From an uncultured Bacteroidales bacterium (GTDB lineage Bacteria; Bacteroidota; Bacteroidia; Bacteroidales; WCHB1-69), in the NCBI GenBank assembly GCA_934699095.1, contig CAKUVI010000003.1, positions 248,001-312,000 on the forward strand: a stretch of DNA of 64,000 nt, given 5' to 3'. This document shows positions 52,210 to 61,492 of the stretch, one piece after another; position 1 is the first letter of the stretch; each line of letters opens with the position of its first letter. Position numbers and translations under genes: made by a program. The notes under the pieces are model-generated. The model was not told where the DNA came from. It saw only the letters and a list, made by a program, of their open reading frames with translations, and searched no databases.

Positions 52210-54339
52210 TTATTCTTCGTCTTTATTTTCTTCTTCGTATTTCTTGATGATTTCGCTTTGAACTTCAGTAGGAACTTGTTGATATTCAGCGAATTTCATA
52301 CTATAAGAAGCACGACCTGAGGTGATTGAGCTCAATGTTGTCGAGTATTTGTTCATTTCAGCCAAAGGAATCTTGGCATGGATGTTTTGGAAAGCGCCTT
52401 CGCTATCCATACCCATCATGATACCGCGGCGGCCCTGGAGGTCGGTCATAACATCGCCCATACGATCAGCTGGAACAAAGATGTCAACGTCATAGATAGG
52501 CTCAAGAATCTTAGGACCTGCGTTCTTGAAGGCCTCTTTGAAGGCGTTACGGCCTGCCAATTTGAATGCAAGCTCGTTAGAATCTACCGGGTGCATTTTA
52601 CCGTCATAGATATTCACGACGATATCGCGGGCGTAAGAACCGGTAAGGGGACCCTCTTCCATTTTCTCCATGATACCTTTGAGGATGGCTGGCATGAAGC
52701 GTGCATCGATGGCACCGCCGACGATACAGTTGTTGAAAATGAGCTTACCGCCCCATGGGAGATCGTAAGTTTCGGTTGCACGGATCGGATATTTTGTCTG
52801 GGTTGGCATACCTTCGTAGTAAGATTCGATGAGCATGTGAACTTCACCGAACTGACCGGAACCGCCTGATTGTTTCTTATGACGGTACATAGCCTCGGCA
52901 GACTTAGTGATAGTTTCGCGGTAAGGGATCTTCGGTGCGTAGTATTCAACTTCTATCTTGTTGAGTTTCTCAATCATCCATTTAACGATGTTAAGGTGTT
53001 GTTCGCCCTGACCAGAGATGATCATCTGTTTGAGTTCCTTTGACTGTTCCATCTGGAATGTCGGGTCAGTCTTGCGGATTTCGTTGAGGGCAGCACCGAG
53101 TTTCTCGTCATCGGCATTGTTTTTAGCGCGGACTGCTGTGCGGAACTTAGGATCTGGGAACACAGTAGGTTCGATAACGTCATCTCCCTTGGCAACTAAA
53201 GTAGTGCTTGTAGGTGAAGATTTAAGCTTGATGGTAGCCACGATGTCACCTGCAACGGCCTTTTCAACTTCAACGCGGTTCTTGCCTGCGAAGGCGAGGA
53301 GTTGGGAGATACGTTCCTTGGTGTTAGTGGTGGTGTTGAGGAGATCGTCAGCCTTCTTGATTTCGCCATCGGCAACCTTTATGAAGGCAACCTCGCCGAG
53401 GTGTTGTTCAATGGCGGTCTTGAAAATGTAGCCAACGAAAGGTTCAGCGGCATTGTATTTGTGCTCATTGCCGTTGGTTGCCTTCATTGCACGGCCTTCT
53501 TCTGGAGAAGGACAGTTCTTGATCATGAGGTCCATAAGGCGGTCAATGCCTTGGTCGGTGCGGGCGGCCACACAGATAACCGGGAAGGTTCCGCGGTTGG
53601 CGATACCGAGTTTCAAACCTTTGATCATCTCGTCTTCTGAAAGGGTGCCTTCCTCGAAGAACTTGTCCATGAGGGCCTCGTCGTTTTCAGCTGCAGCCTC
53701 GATGAGGGCGCTGTGCATCTCTTCGGCCTTGTCCTGCTGGTCGGCAGGGATGTCTTCAACGATCATCTTTCCGCCGTTAGCCGGGAATTTGAGCATCTTC
53801 ATCTGGAGAAGGTCGATGACTGCGTCAAAGCCCACGCCAGCGTTAACCGGATATTGGAAAGCCATCACACTGCCGCCGAAATACTCTTTAAGCTGATGAA
53901 GAGTCTCGTCGAAGTTGGCTTTTTCGTGGTCGAGCTGGTTAACCGCGAAAATCACGGGGATGTGAGCGGCTTTAGTGTGGCGCCACTGTATTTCAGCACC
54001 TACATCCACACCGTTCTGTGAATTGATGACCATCAAAGCGGTGTCCATCACGCGCAAAGCGGAAATTGTTTCACCAATGAAGTCGTCAAAACCCGGACAA
54101 TCAATCATGTTGATCTTGGTGCCGTTGAACTCTGCATACAATACAGAACTTTGAATTGACTGTTGTCTCTCTAACTCCACTTCACGATAGTCTGACAATG
54201 TGTTTTTGTCTTCAACTGTACCACGTCTGCTGATAACTCCTCCGTGGAATGCCATAGCCTCCGCCATTGTGGTTTTACCCGTACGGTTACCACCTATGAT
54301 GGCGATATTTCTGATTTCCTTTGTTTGATAAACTTTCAT
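52210..54339 (-). CDS. Elongation factor G paralogue (EF-G2 type)
   Basis: 709 residues, all five EF-G domains. The GTPase motifs are altered: G1 is GGNRTGKTT (16-24) instead of AHxDxGKTT; switch I reads DYREVELERQQSI instead of DxxxxEQERGITI; G3 is DCPGFDDF (80-87) with Phe84 where EF-G has the catalytic His; G4 is NQLD. Later domains look normal (YRETITKSAEAMYRHKKQSGGSGQFGEV, ARDIVVNIYDGKMHPVDSNELAF). In Bacteroides the second EF-G is known to support slow, GTP-hydrolysis-free translocation during starvation; this gene fits. Minus-strand promoter box TAATTTTG at 54393-54400. Confidence 0.92.
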   Translation of the reverse strand: MKVYQTKEIRNIAIIGGNRTGKTTMAEAMAFHGGVISRRGTVEDKNTLSDYREVELERQQSIQSSVLYAEFNGTKINMIDCPGFDDFIGETISALRVMDTALMVINSQNGVDVGAEIQWRHTKAAHIPVIFAVNQLDHEKANFDETLHQLKEYFGGSVMAFQYPVNAGVGFDAVIDLLQMKMLKFPANGGKMIVEDIPADQQDKAEEMHSALIEAAAENDEALMDKFFEEGTLSEDEMIKGLKLGIANRGTFPVICVAARTDQGIDRLMDLMIKNCPSPEEGRAMKATNGNEHKYNAAEPFVGYIFKTAIEQHLGEVAFIKVADGEIKKADDLLNTTTNTKERISQLLAFAGKNRVEVEKAVAGDIVATIKLKSSPTSTTLVAKGDDVIEPTVFPDPKFRTAVRAKNNADDEKLGAALNEIRKTDPTFQMEQSKELKQMIISGQGEQHLNIVKWMIEKLNKIEVEYYAPKIPYRETITKSAEAMYRHKKQSGGSGQFGEVHMLIESYYEGMPTQTKYPIRATETYDLPWGGKLIFNNCIVGGAIDARFMPAILKGIMEKMEEGPLTGSYARDIVVNIYDGKMHPVDSNELAFKLAGRNAFKEAFKNAGPKILEPIYDVDIFVPADRMGDVMTDLQGRRGIMMGMDSEGAFQNIHAKIPLAEMNKYSTTLSSITSGRASYSMKFAEYQQVPTEVQSEIIKKYEEENKDEE

Positions 54340-54392
54340 TAGTGTTTAATTATTTGATTTATACTCTATTATGTTATTCTAAATAAAACCTG

Positions 54393-54400
54393 CAAAATTA
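54393..54400 (-). promoter_or_regulatory. -7 promoter box for the EF-G paralogue
   Basis: Minus-strand TAATTTTG, 54 bp before the start. Confidence 0.4.
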
Positions 54401-54605
54401 CAAAAAATATTGATACCTTTTAAAATCTTAGATAAAAAATATAATTGTTGTCCAACAACACCAAATTTATGGAATATTCACTCAATCCCCCATACATTCT
54501 AAATTCTAAATTCTGAATTTGAATAATTGTCTGTTGGAAAATCTTTGAAAAAAGAAGTTTTTTATATCTACAATTTTATTTTCTTTGCATCCAAATTTTT
54601 GGATT

Positions 54606-55214
54606 ATGAAAAGAATTTCTCTCGTTATTCTGGCTGTATTGTTTTCATTGACAAACGTTTATTCACAGTCAAAAAAGAAAGTGGAACAATTTGTAAAAGA
54701 ACAGATATCGACTTACCCAAAAATCCATTTGGTGGATATCTATAAATCATGTTGTCAGGATTTCATGGGCTCAGAACACATGATTTCAGACAGGGCGAGC
54801 GTGCACAACTATCTTCTCAAAGAGTTGTCGGAAGCAAATGGCATCGACCGCCAGACCCGGAGCTGGGAGGCATGCGGCATTGAGGGCGATTATGTGCGTA
54901 TCGACCTCAACGTTGTGATTGACGGTCTGATCGACGCCGATTCTCTCACAAACTGGTTCATCGAAAGCGCCAATTACACAAACAAACACTCTTTGGAAGA
55001 CTGGATTCAATATTGGCAAGTCATAGAGAGTGTTGTTGACGGCATGAACCTCAACCTGCCTGACTACAATAAGGAAAAGCAATTCATATCCGACATGTTG
55101 AAAAAAGGGCAATATGCCTGCTCTCACAGTGCTGAGTACAGGGAGACCTACAAACCTCATTACAGGATTATCTCAAAAGATGTGTTAAAAAAACATAATA
55201 TCAGGGTAGAGTAA
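54606..55214 (+). CDS. Secreted protein, unknown function
   Basis: 202 residues from ATG 54606; the seven codons before it lie in a likely promoter (TTTCTTTG). Signal peptide MKRISLVILAVLFSLTNVYSQ, then FVKEQISTYPKIHLVDIYKSCCQDFMGSEHMI, IEGDYVRIDLNVVIDGLIDADSLTNWF, and KPHYRIISKDVLKKHNI. The Cys pair and the SEHMI segment with a His look like conserved positions. I do not recognise the family. Just upstream of yitT-ispE, but that pair has its own promoter box. Confidence 0.75.
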   Translation: MKRISLVILAVLFSLTNVYSQSKKKVEQFVKEQISTYPKIHLVDIYKSCCQDFMGSEHMISDRASVHNYLLKELSEANGIDRQTRSWEACGIEGDYVRIDLNVVIDGLIDADSLTNWFIESANYTNKHSLEDWIQYWQVIESVVDGMNLNLPDYNKEKQFISDMLKKGQYACSHSAEYRETYKPHYRIISKDVLKKHNIRVE

Positions 55215-55220
55215 AATACT

Positions 55221-55228
55221 TATCTTTG
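55221..55228 (+). promoter_or_regulatory. -7 promoter box for yitT-ispE
   Basis: TATCTTTG, full match to TAnnTTTG, 21 bp before ATG 55250. It excludes the in-frame codon at 55226 as the start. Confidence 0.6.
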
Positions 55229-55249
55229 CAGGTTAAAAAGTCTAACAGA

Positions 55250-56125
55250 ATGGAAATAAAGATAACACGCAAAGACATTCTCAGAGAAATCAAGAACTAC
55301 GTTTTCATCATCATCGGATTGGCTATTTTCGCCTTCGGGTGGGCGGCGTTTCTGCTGCCGTACGGAGTAGCAGGCGGCGGCGTGGCGGGTGCGGCCGCGA
55401 TAATCTACTTCGTCAACAATTCGATACCGGTGGGCGTCTCCACCTTCATCATGAACGCCATCCTCATTGCCGTGGCCTGGAAAATCCTCGGTCCAAAATT
55501 CTGCATCAACTCGCTGATCTGCACTTTCATATTGAGCGGCTTCCTGTCGATTTTCCAACCCATGGTCAAAAGTCCGTTGGTTGACGACATGTTCATGAGC
55601 GTGATCATAGGCGCCACAATGGCCGCCTTCGGCGTCGGAATGTCCATAAACTGGGGCGGAAACACCGGCGGCATCGACATCATCGCCCTCATGATCGGCA
55701 AATACCGCAACATATCCTACGGCAGGGTCAGCCTCGCCGTCAACCTGATCATCGTCGGCAGCACCTATTTCATATTCAACGACATAGAACGCCTGGTTTA
55801 CAGCTTCGTTGTGCTGTTCGTCTCCATCCTCGTGTCCGACATTGTGATTGACGGATACAGACAGACCTACCAGTTCATGGTATTTTCAAAGAAAAACGAC
55901 GAGATTGCAAAGAAAATCAACACAACCCTGCATCGCGGCGCATCTTTTTTGCGTGGCTACGGCTCCTTCAACCACCAAGAAAGCGATGTCCTGCTCATAG
56001 TTTCCCATAAAACCGACAAATCGGCCATAACACGGATAATAAAAGACATAGATCCCGACGCCTTCATCACGATAACCAAAACGGCAAGTGTCTTCGGTAA
56101 AAATTTTGACAACATAAAGATATGA
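55250..56125 (+). CDS. YitT family membrane protein (second copy)
   Basis: 291 residues from ATG 55250. Five to six helices with family signs AAFLLPYGVAGGGVAGAAAI at about 30-49 and INWGGNTGGIDIIALMIGKY, then a soluble DUF2179 domain from about 205 (MVFSKKNDEIAKKINTTLHRGASFLRGYGSFNHQESDVLLIVSHKTD..ITRIIKDIDPDAFITITKTASVFG). Related to 19867-20811, but not a recent duplicate. Its stop overlaps the ispE start (ATGA). Confidence 0.9.
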   Translation: MEIKITRKDILREIKNYVFIIIGLAIFAFGWAAFLLPYGVAGGGVAGAAAIIYFVNNSIPVGVSTFIMNAILIAVAWKILGPKFCINSLICTFILSGFLSIFQPMVKSPLVDDMFMSVIIGATMAAFGVGMSINWGGNTGGIDIIALMIGKYRNISYGRVSLAVNLIIVGSTYFIFNDIERLVYSFVVLFVSILVSDIVIDGYRQTYQFMVFSKKNDEIAKKINTTLHRGASFLRGYGSFNHQESDVLLIVSHKTDKSAITRIIKDIDPDAFITITKTASVFGKNFDNIKI

Positions 56126-56904
56126 CAGATTCTAATGGATCACTCTCCGCGACCGTGAATGCCAAAATCAACATCGGTCTGCATATTGTGAACAAACGCC
56201 CCGACGGATATCATAATATTGAAACCATATTCTACCCTACCGATTTCTTCAGTGATAATCTTACCATCTCGAAGAACAGTCACGAACTCACATTTAGCAT
56301 CGACAGCAAGGAAGACCTCGGAGATGCTGACAACAACTTGTGTGTAAAGGCTTTCCGACTTCTTCAGGAGGATTATGGCATCCCTGGCGCCAACATACAG
56401 CTTCGCAAGGGAATCCCTTCGGGGGCCGGCTTGGGCGGCGGCTCGGCCGACGCTGCCTTCACCCTCAAAATGCTCAACAAACTCTTCCACCTCGACATTC
56501 CAGACCATGCTTTGGCCAACTACGCTCTCCTTCTCGGCAGCGACGTGCCCTTCTTCCTGTTTAACAAACCCATGTGCGCGACCGGCCGCGGCGAAATCCT
56601 CTCCCCTATCGATTTGGACCTCTCAAATTACAAGTTAAAAATTGTTAAACCGGATGTCAGAATATCCACTAAAGAGGCCTACTCTGGTGTCACCCCAAAA
56701 AAACCGCCGATATCGCTGAGAGACGCTTTGAAAAAACCCGTTGAACAATGGAAGGACTTGATTTCAAATGACTTTGAAAAGTCCCTGTTTGCAAAATATC
56801 CGGAATTGGAAAAGACAAAACAAGACTTGTATTCAGAAGGCGCGATATACGCCTCCATGACCGGAAGTGGCTCCGCTTTTTTTTCTATTTCCAAAAATCA
56901 GTGA
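56122..56904 (+). CDS. ispE: 4-diphosphocytidyl-2-C-methyl-D-erythritol kinase IspE
   Basis: 260 residues, GHMP kinase family. Phosphorylates the 2-OH of CDP-ME, the step after IspD. Seen: NAKINIGLHIVNKRPDGYHNIETIFYP with catalytic Lys/Asp region, IPSGAGLGGGSADAAFTLKMLN (ATP loop), LGSDVPFFL with catalytic Asp, CATGRGEIL, and the C-terminal GSGSAFFSI. Translationally coupled to yitT by a 4-bp overlap. About 236 bp of gene-free sequence follow. Confidence 0.95.
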   Translation: MTDSNGSLSATVNAKINIGLHIVNKRPDGYHNIETIFYPTDFFSDNLTISKNSHELTFSIDSKEDLGDADNNLCVKAFRLLQEDYGIPGANIQLRKGIPSGAGLGGGSADAAFTLKMLNKLFHLDIPDHALANYALLLGSDVPFFLFNKPMCATGRGEILSPIDLDLSNYKLKIVKPDVRISTKEAYSGVTPKKPPISLRDALKKPVEQWKDLISNDFEKSLFAKYPELEKTKQDLYSEGAIYASMTGSGSAFFSISKNQ

Positions 56905-57107
56905 GGCTTCTCTAAATTATTTAACGGGAGTCAGAAATAAGCAACTTAAAGACAACCTGTTGTTTAATCGGAATTAGGCATTACCTTCCAACTTCACGGA
57001 CATGAATATGACAGAAAATCCGGAAAACAGATGCGAGCAGTGTTCGTTGATGTAATGTTTGAGTTTTTCAATATCACGAAAATCATATCATACACCAATA
57101 AATTTTA

Positions 57108-57115
57108 TAAATTTG
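57108..57115 (+). promoter_or_regulatory. -7 promoter box for the wbpE-wbpD-type B cargo operon
   Basis: TAAATTTG matches TAnnTTTG, 25 bp before ATG 57141. Confidence 0.55.
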
Positions 57116-57140
57116 CAGCCTTTTTGAAATCATTTAGAAG

Positions 57141-58268
57141 ATGGATTCCATACAGATGGTAGATTTGAGAAACCAATATCACCGCATCAAAGATAAGATT
57201 GACGCGGCGGTGCTTGATGTGGTTGCCTCTTCTAATTACATTCAAGGTCAGGAAGTAAGAAAATTCGAGGAGAATTTGTCACATTTCACCGGTTCCAATC
57301 ACGTGATCAGCTGTGCTAACGGAACAGATGCGCTTATGGCAGCGCTCATGGCATGCGGTGTGGAACGCGGCGACGAGGTGATAACGGTACCCTTCACATT
57401 TATCTCAACAGTGGAGGTTGTGGCTCTGTTAGGGGCTTTTCCAGTATTCGCAGACGTCACGCCGGACACCTTCACCATCAACCCGAATCACATTGAATCT
57501 CTCATAACCGACAAAACCAAAGCCATAGTGCCTGTGCATCTTTTCGGGCAATGCGCTGACATGGAACCAATAATGACGATAGCCAGAAAACACAACATCA
57601 AAGTTGTGGAGGATGCTTGCCAGGCCCTCGGTGCGGAATACGTTTTCTCTGACGGCACCCGCCGTCAGGCCGGCACCATGGGCGATGTTGGTTGCGTCTC
57701 CTTCTTCCCCACCAAAAATCTCGGCTGCTTCGGAGACGGCGGGGCACTGATGACCCAAGACGACAACATGGCCGAAAAACTGAGACTCCTCTGCCGACAC
57801 GGCTCCTCAAAAAAATACAGTCATGAAATTGTCGGCTTCAACTCCCGATTAGACACTATTCAAGCCGCCATTCTGAACGTGAAACTAAACTATCTGAATG
57901 ACTACTTAGCCAACAGAGGTACCGCCGCTGATTTCTACTATCATTCTCTCGTTGACACATCTTTTCTGACTCTACCCGCAATTTCGCCTAAGTCAACACA
58001 CACATTCCATCAGTTTACCGTTAAAATTAAAGACGGACTTCGAGACGATTTTGCAAAATATCTCAAAGAAAACCGCATACCTTCAATGATATACTACCCT
58101 GTGCCGGCCCATCTGCAACCCGCATACTCATATCTTAACCACTCAATTGGAGACTTCCCTGTGTCAGAGCAACTATGCGATGAAGTCTTGTCTCTACCAA
58201 TGCACACCGAACTGACAGTCGAACAACTACAATATATTTCTGAAACCATCGTTGATTATAGGATATGA
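57141..58268 (+). CDS. DegT/DnrJ/EryC1/StrS aminotransferase, WbpE-like
   Basis: 375 residues, PLP sugar aminotransferase. Seen: MVDLRNQYHRIKDKIDAAV, SCANGTDALMAALMACGV, VEDACQALGAEY with the PLP-binding Asp, and the Schiff-base Lys192 in SFFPTKNLGCFGDGGAL; FNSRLDTIQAAIL and IYYPVPAHLQPAY follow. The next gene is a WbpD-like acetyltransferase, so the probable reaction is amination of UDP-3-keto-GlcNAcA. PorR of Porphyromonas, needed for A-LPS, is a WbpE homologue. Overlaps the next gene by 4 bp (ATGA). Confidence 0.88.
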   Translation: MDSIQMVDLRNQYHRIKDKIDAAVLDVVASSNYIQGQEVRKFEENLSHFTGSNHVISCANGTDALMAALMACGVERGDEVITVPFTFISTVEVVALLGAFPVFADVTPDTFTINPNHIESLITDKTKAIVPVHLFGQCADMEPIMTIARKHNIKVVEDACQALGAEYVFSDGTRRQAGTMGDVGCVSFFPTKNLGCFGDGGALMTQDDNMAEKLRLLCRHGSSKKYSHEIVGFNSRLDTIQAAILNVKLNYLNDYLANRGTAADFYYHSLVDTSFLTLPAISPKSTHTFHQFTVKIKDGLRDDFAKYLKENRIPSMIYYPVPAHLQPAYSYLNHSIGDFPVSEQLCDEVLSLPMHTELTVEQLQYISETIVDYRI

Positions 58269-58852
58269 AGGAGTATTTCGCACACAACACTGCCGTTATA
58301 GACGAGGATTGCAACATCGGCGCCAATACCAAAATATGGCATTTTTCACATATCATGGAAAATGCTGTTTTGGGCGACAATTGCGTTGTAGGGCAGAATG
58401 TTATGATAGGTAGGAATGTCCGTATCGGAAATGGCGTCAAAATCCAGAACAACGTGTCGGTCTATGATGGTGTTGAATGCGAAGACGATGTGTTTTTAGG
58501 TCCATCAATGGTTTTCACCAATGTCATTAATCCGCGTGCCTTTATCGAGAGAAAAGAGCAGTTCAGAAAGACTTTAGTTAAGCGCGGGGCAACAATAGGC
58601 GCCAACGCAACCGTTTTGTGCGGGCACACTATCGGCGAATATGCAATGATAGGTGCTGGAGCGGTGGTAACCACCGACATCCCAGATTTTGCCTTGGTGG
58701 TCGGAAACCCTGCCCGACAAATAGGTTGGGTCAGCCATAGGGGATGCACTCTTCATTTTTCAGACGACGGCATCGCATTTTGTCCGGAAAGCCATTGTAA
58801 GTACATTATTCACAATAATTCAGTCACACAAGTCATCGATGATGAGAAATAA
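58265..58852 (+). CDS. WbpD-like hexapeptide N-acetyltransferase (UDP-3-amino sugar)
   Basis: 195 residues. Left-handed beta-helix acyltransferase with repeats such as AVLGDNCVVGQNVMIGRNVRIGNGVKIQNNVSVY, loop FTNVINPRAFIERKEQFRKT, and TIGANATVLCGHTIGEYAMIGAGAVVTTDIP. The asparagine/His pattern and the IERK.QFRKT loop are typical of WbpD/WlbB, which acetylate the 3-amino group of UDP-GlcNAc3NA. Coupled to the aminotransferase before it and overlapping the type-B cargo gene by 14 bp. Confidence 0.9.
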   Translation: MKEYFAHNTAVIDEDCNIGANTKIWHFSHIMENAVLGDNCVVGQNVMIGRNVRIGNGVKIQNNVSVYDGVECEDDVFLGPSMVFTNVINPRAFIERKEQFRKTLVKRGATIGANATVLCGHTIGEYAMIGAGAVVTTDIPDFALVVGNPARQIGWVSHRGCTLHFSDDGIAFCPESHCKYIIHNNSVTQVIDDEK

Positions 58853-61427
58853 AATTATCCGATTAATAGTCATCACGATGATGTTTTTCGCCGCCCTGCC
58901 GCAGGCATTCGCCACACACCAGCGCGCCGGAGAGATAAGCTATAAGTATATTTCAGGGCTGACTTACGAATTCACCATCACCACTTACACGTACACACCA
59001 AGTCCTGCCGACAGACCTGAGATCGAGGTGTATTGGGGAGATGGAACAACATCAACAATAGAACGACACAGCAAGGTCAACCTCGAAAATAATGTAAGCA
59101 GGAACATCTATATCTCACAACATACATTCTCCGCTGTCGGTACATTTCATATCACATTCGAGGATCCAAACAGAAATGCGGGTATAGTAAACATACCAAA
59201 TTCTGTTGAAATACCGTTTTTTATTGAGACAATCCTCGTCATAAACCCTTTCATCGGCGGTAACTCATCGCCCCAACTTCTGAACCCGCCCCTCGACAAT
59301 GGCTGCGTAAACACTCCGTATTACCACAATCCCGGTGCTTTTGACCCCGAAGGCGACAGCCTATCGTATCGTCTAATAAACTGCAGAGGATTAGACGGCG
59401 AGGATATTCCTGGCTATTCATTGCCATTTGCATCAAATCAGATAAGTATTGATTCAAAAACAGGCGATCTCACGTGGGATTCGCCAACAATGGCAGGAGA
59501 ATACAACATCGCAATCCTGATAGAAGAGTGGCGCAACGGCATTATGATAAGCAGTATGGTCAGGGATATGCAAATAACAATTGCCCCCTGCGACAACGAG
59601 CCGCCCGTGGTTGAAGCAGTCGATACTTGCGTGGTTGCAGGCAGCGAAATAGATATCTTAGTCAAAGTGTCCGACTATACATCCACATTCGTCACATTGA
59701 CAGCCACAGGCGAACCCCTCATGCTTTCAGAATCTCCAGCTATATTCGCCCAGATTACCGACAGCGTTCCTTACATGACACATTTCAGATGGAAAACTAC
59801 TTGTCAACACGTAAAGAAAACACCCTACGAGGTTCTTTTTAAAGCCAAAGACAACGGTCCACAGGTGGAACTCGTTTCATTCAAAACAATGCGGATAAGA
59901 GTTATTGCCCCAGCTCCGGAAAACTTGGTTGCAACGCCGCAAGGAAATTCAATCAAGTTGGATTGGTCGCCAGACTCATGCTCTAACGCAATCGGATACG
60001 ACGTTTACCGCAGAACCAATGAAGATGATTTTGTGCCAGATTCTTGTCAAACCGGCATTCCTCCCGAAACAGGATACCATAAAATCGGAACCACCACCGG
60101 CTGGTCAAACACCACCTTCACCGACAACGGAACCGCAGAACCTCTGTATCACGGGAACACTTATTGTTACAGAGTTGTAGCTCTTTTCCCTGATGGCTCA
60201 GAAAGCATTGCGTCGGAGAAAACCTGCGCCAACATCGCAAATGATGCACCCCTGATCATAAATGCAGATGTTGTATTGACAGACGAAACCAACGGATCTA
60301 TCAATGTTCGATGGCTATTCCCTCCTGAAATTGATTCAAATGCATTCCAACCACCATATTATTTCGAACTCTTTCGAGACAATGAACTGATTCATACAAT
60401 CCAAGCTCCATCTAATCCAAACGACACACTTTCTTATCTCGACCATAATATAGACACGAAAGGTTTTTACAAAACCTACCATGTAACTATTTCAAATTCT
60501 GATATCACCATTGAAAAATCAGATCCGGCACCGAATATTTTCCTGTGGATTACTCCTAACGACAGGTCTCTCAACTTGTCGTGGGACGACCTCCAGCCGT
60601 GGAATAATATCAGCTATTTGATTTTCAGATTTAACGAACACACCAACTCTTGGGATACTGTTGGCAGTACAAGCCATCAATATTACACCGACTACAATCT
60701 TGTGAATGGTCAGAACTACTGCTATTACATTCAAGGTGAAGGCTACTATTACGTACCCGACACCATAGGTCCGCTCTACAACCGTTCGCAACAAGAATGC
60801 GGCACACCTTACGATCTTGTTCCTCCGGAGATGCCCGAGTTTACAATTCATAGCGATTGCAATTCCGTGGAATTTGTATGGCAATACGATAACGACTCAG
60901 TTGCGGCTGATGCTGTTCACTACTATATATACTACAAGCCGACAATCTCAGCCCAATTCTCATGCATTGATTCCTTCGACTACAGCCAATTGTGTTTCCC
61001 TAACCCATGCTCATACATAATAAATTCCCAAAATGATGAAATCTTGGTGGGCTGCTTCGCCATCATGATAGCCGACAGCAATTACAACCATACCGAACTT
61101 TCCGATTCAGTGTGCCTGGATATTTTTGACTGCCTTGAATACGAACTGCCGAATGTCTTCACGCCAAACGGCGACAATGTCAACGACCTGTTCACACCTT
61201 TCTCTCCACATTACGGCGTGACAAAGATAGACATGGACATCTACGACAGGTGGGGCGGCAGGGTTTTCCACACAACAGATCCGGAAATATTATGGGATGG
61301 CAGCGACGAGCTCACGAAGCTGCCTTGTCCAGACGGCGTTTACTACTACGGATGCAAATTATCTGTCCACACCCTGACAGGTGAGACCACGTTTCTTTTG
61401 AACGGATCTGTCACCATTATCAGGTAA
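58839..61427 (+). CDS. Large secreted protein with gliding-associated (type-B) C-terminal domain
   Basis: 862 residues. Signal peptide ending QAFA, then THQRAGEISYKYISGLTYEFTITTYTY, an N-terminal beta domain seen in many Bacteroidota surface proteins. Ig/cadherin-like modules follow (DPEGDSLSYRLINCRG; NEPPVVEAVDTC), fibronectin III-like modules at about 365-475 (PENLVATPQGNSIKLDWSPDSCSNAIGYDVYRR), and two further FN3-like units. The last ~90 residues are the type-B domain: ELPNVFTPNGDNVNDLFTPF, IDMDIYDRWGGRVFHT, WDGSDE, CPDGVYYYGCKLS. Probably exported with help of a PorP/SprF protein. Start ATG 58839 or 58842. Confidence 0.92.
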   Translation: MMRNKIIRLIVITMMFFAALPQAFATHQRAGEISYKYISGLTYEFTITTYTYTPSPADRPEIEVYWGDGTTSTIERHSKVNLENNVSRNIYISQHTFSAVGTFHITFEDPNRNAGIVNIPNSVEIPFFIETILVINPFIGGNSSPQLLNPPLDNGCVNTPYYHNPGAFDPEGDSLSYRLINCRGLDGEDIPGYSLPFASNQISIDSKTGDLTWDSPTMAGEYNIAILIEEWRNGIMISSMVRDMQITIAPCDNEPPVVEAVDTCVVAGSEIDILVKVSDYTSTFVTLTATGEPLMLSESPAIFAQITDSVPYMTHFRWKTTCQHVKKTPYEVLFKAKDNGPQVELVSFKTMRIRVIAPAPENLVATPQGNSIKLDWSPDSCSNAIGYDVYRRTNEDDFVPDSCQTGIPPETGYHKIGTTTGWSNTTFTDNGTAEPLYHGNTYCYRVVALFPDGSESIASEKTCANIANDAPLIINADVVLTDETNGSINVRWLFPPEIDSNAFQPPYYFELFRDNELIHTIQAPSNPNDTLSYLDHNIDTKGFYKTYHVTISNSDITIEKSDPAPNIFLWITPNDRSLNLSWDDLQPWNNISYLIFRFNEHTNSWDTVGSTSHQYYTDYNLVNGQNYCYYIQGEGYYYVPDTIGPLYNRSQQECGTPYDLVPPEMPEFTIHSDCNSVEFVWQYDNDSVAADAVHYYIYYKPTISAQFSCIDSFDYSQLCFPNPCSYIINSQNDEILVGCFAIMIADSNYNHTELSDSVCLDIFDCLEYELPNVFTPNGDNVNDLFTPFSPHYGVTKIDMDIYDRWGGRVFHTTDPEILWDGSDELTKLPCPDGVYYYGCKLSVHTLTGETTFLLNGSVTIIR

Positions 61428-61492
61428 GACAAAGGTGATTTTTCGCTGTTTTCAGCAAAAACCTCGTTTCGACGAAAATCGACGATGATTTT

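Noticed and set aside
61428..61492. Terminator between the type-B cargo gene and hutI
   Set aside because: GCTGTTTTCAGC and TTTCG/CGAAA arms are seen, but stems are short and the T-run is not clearly placed; left unannotated.
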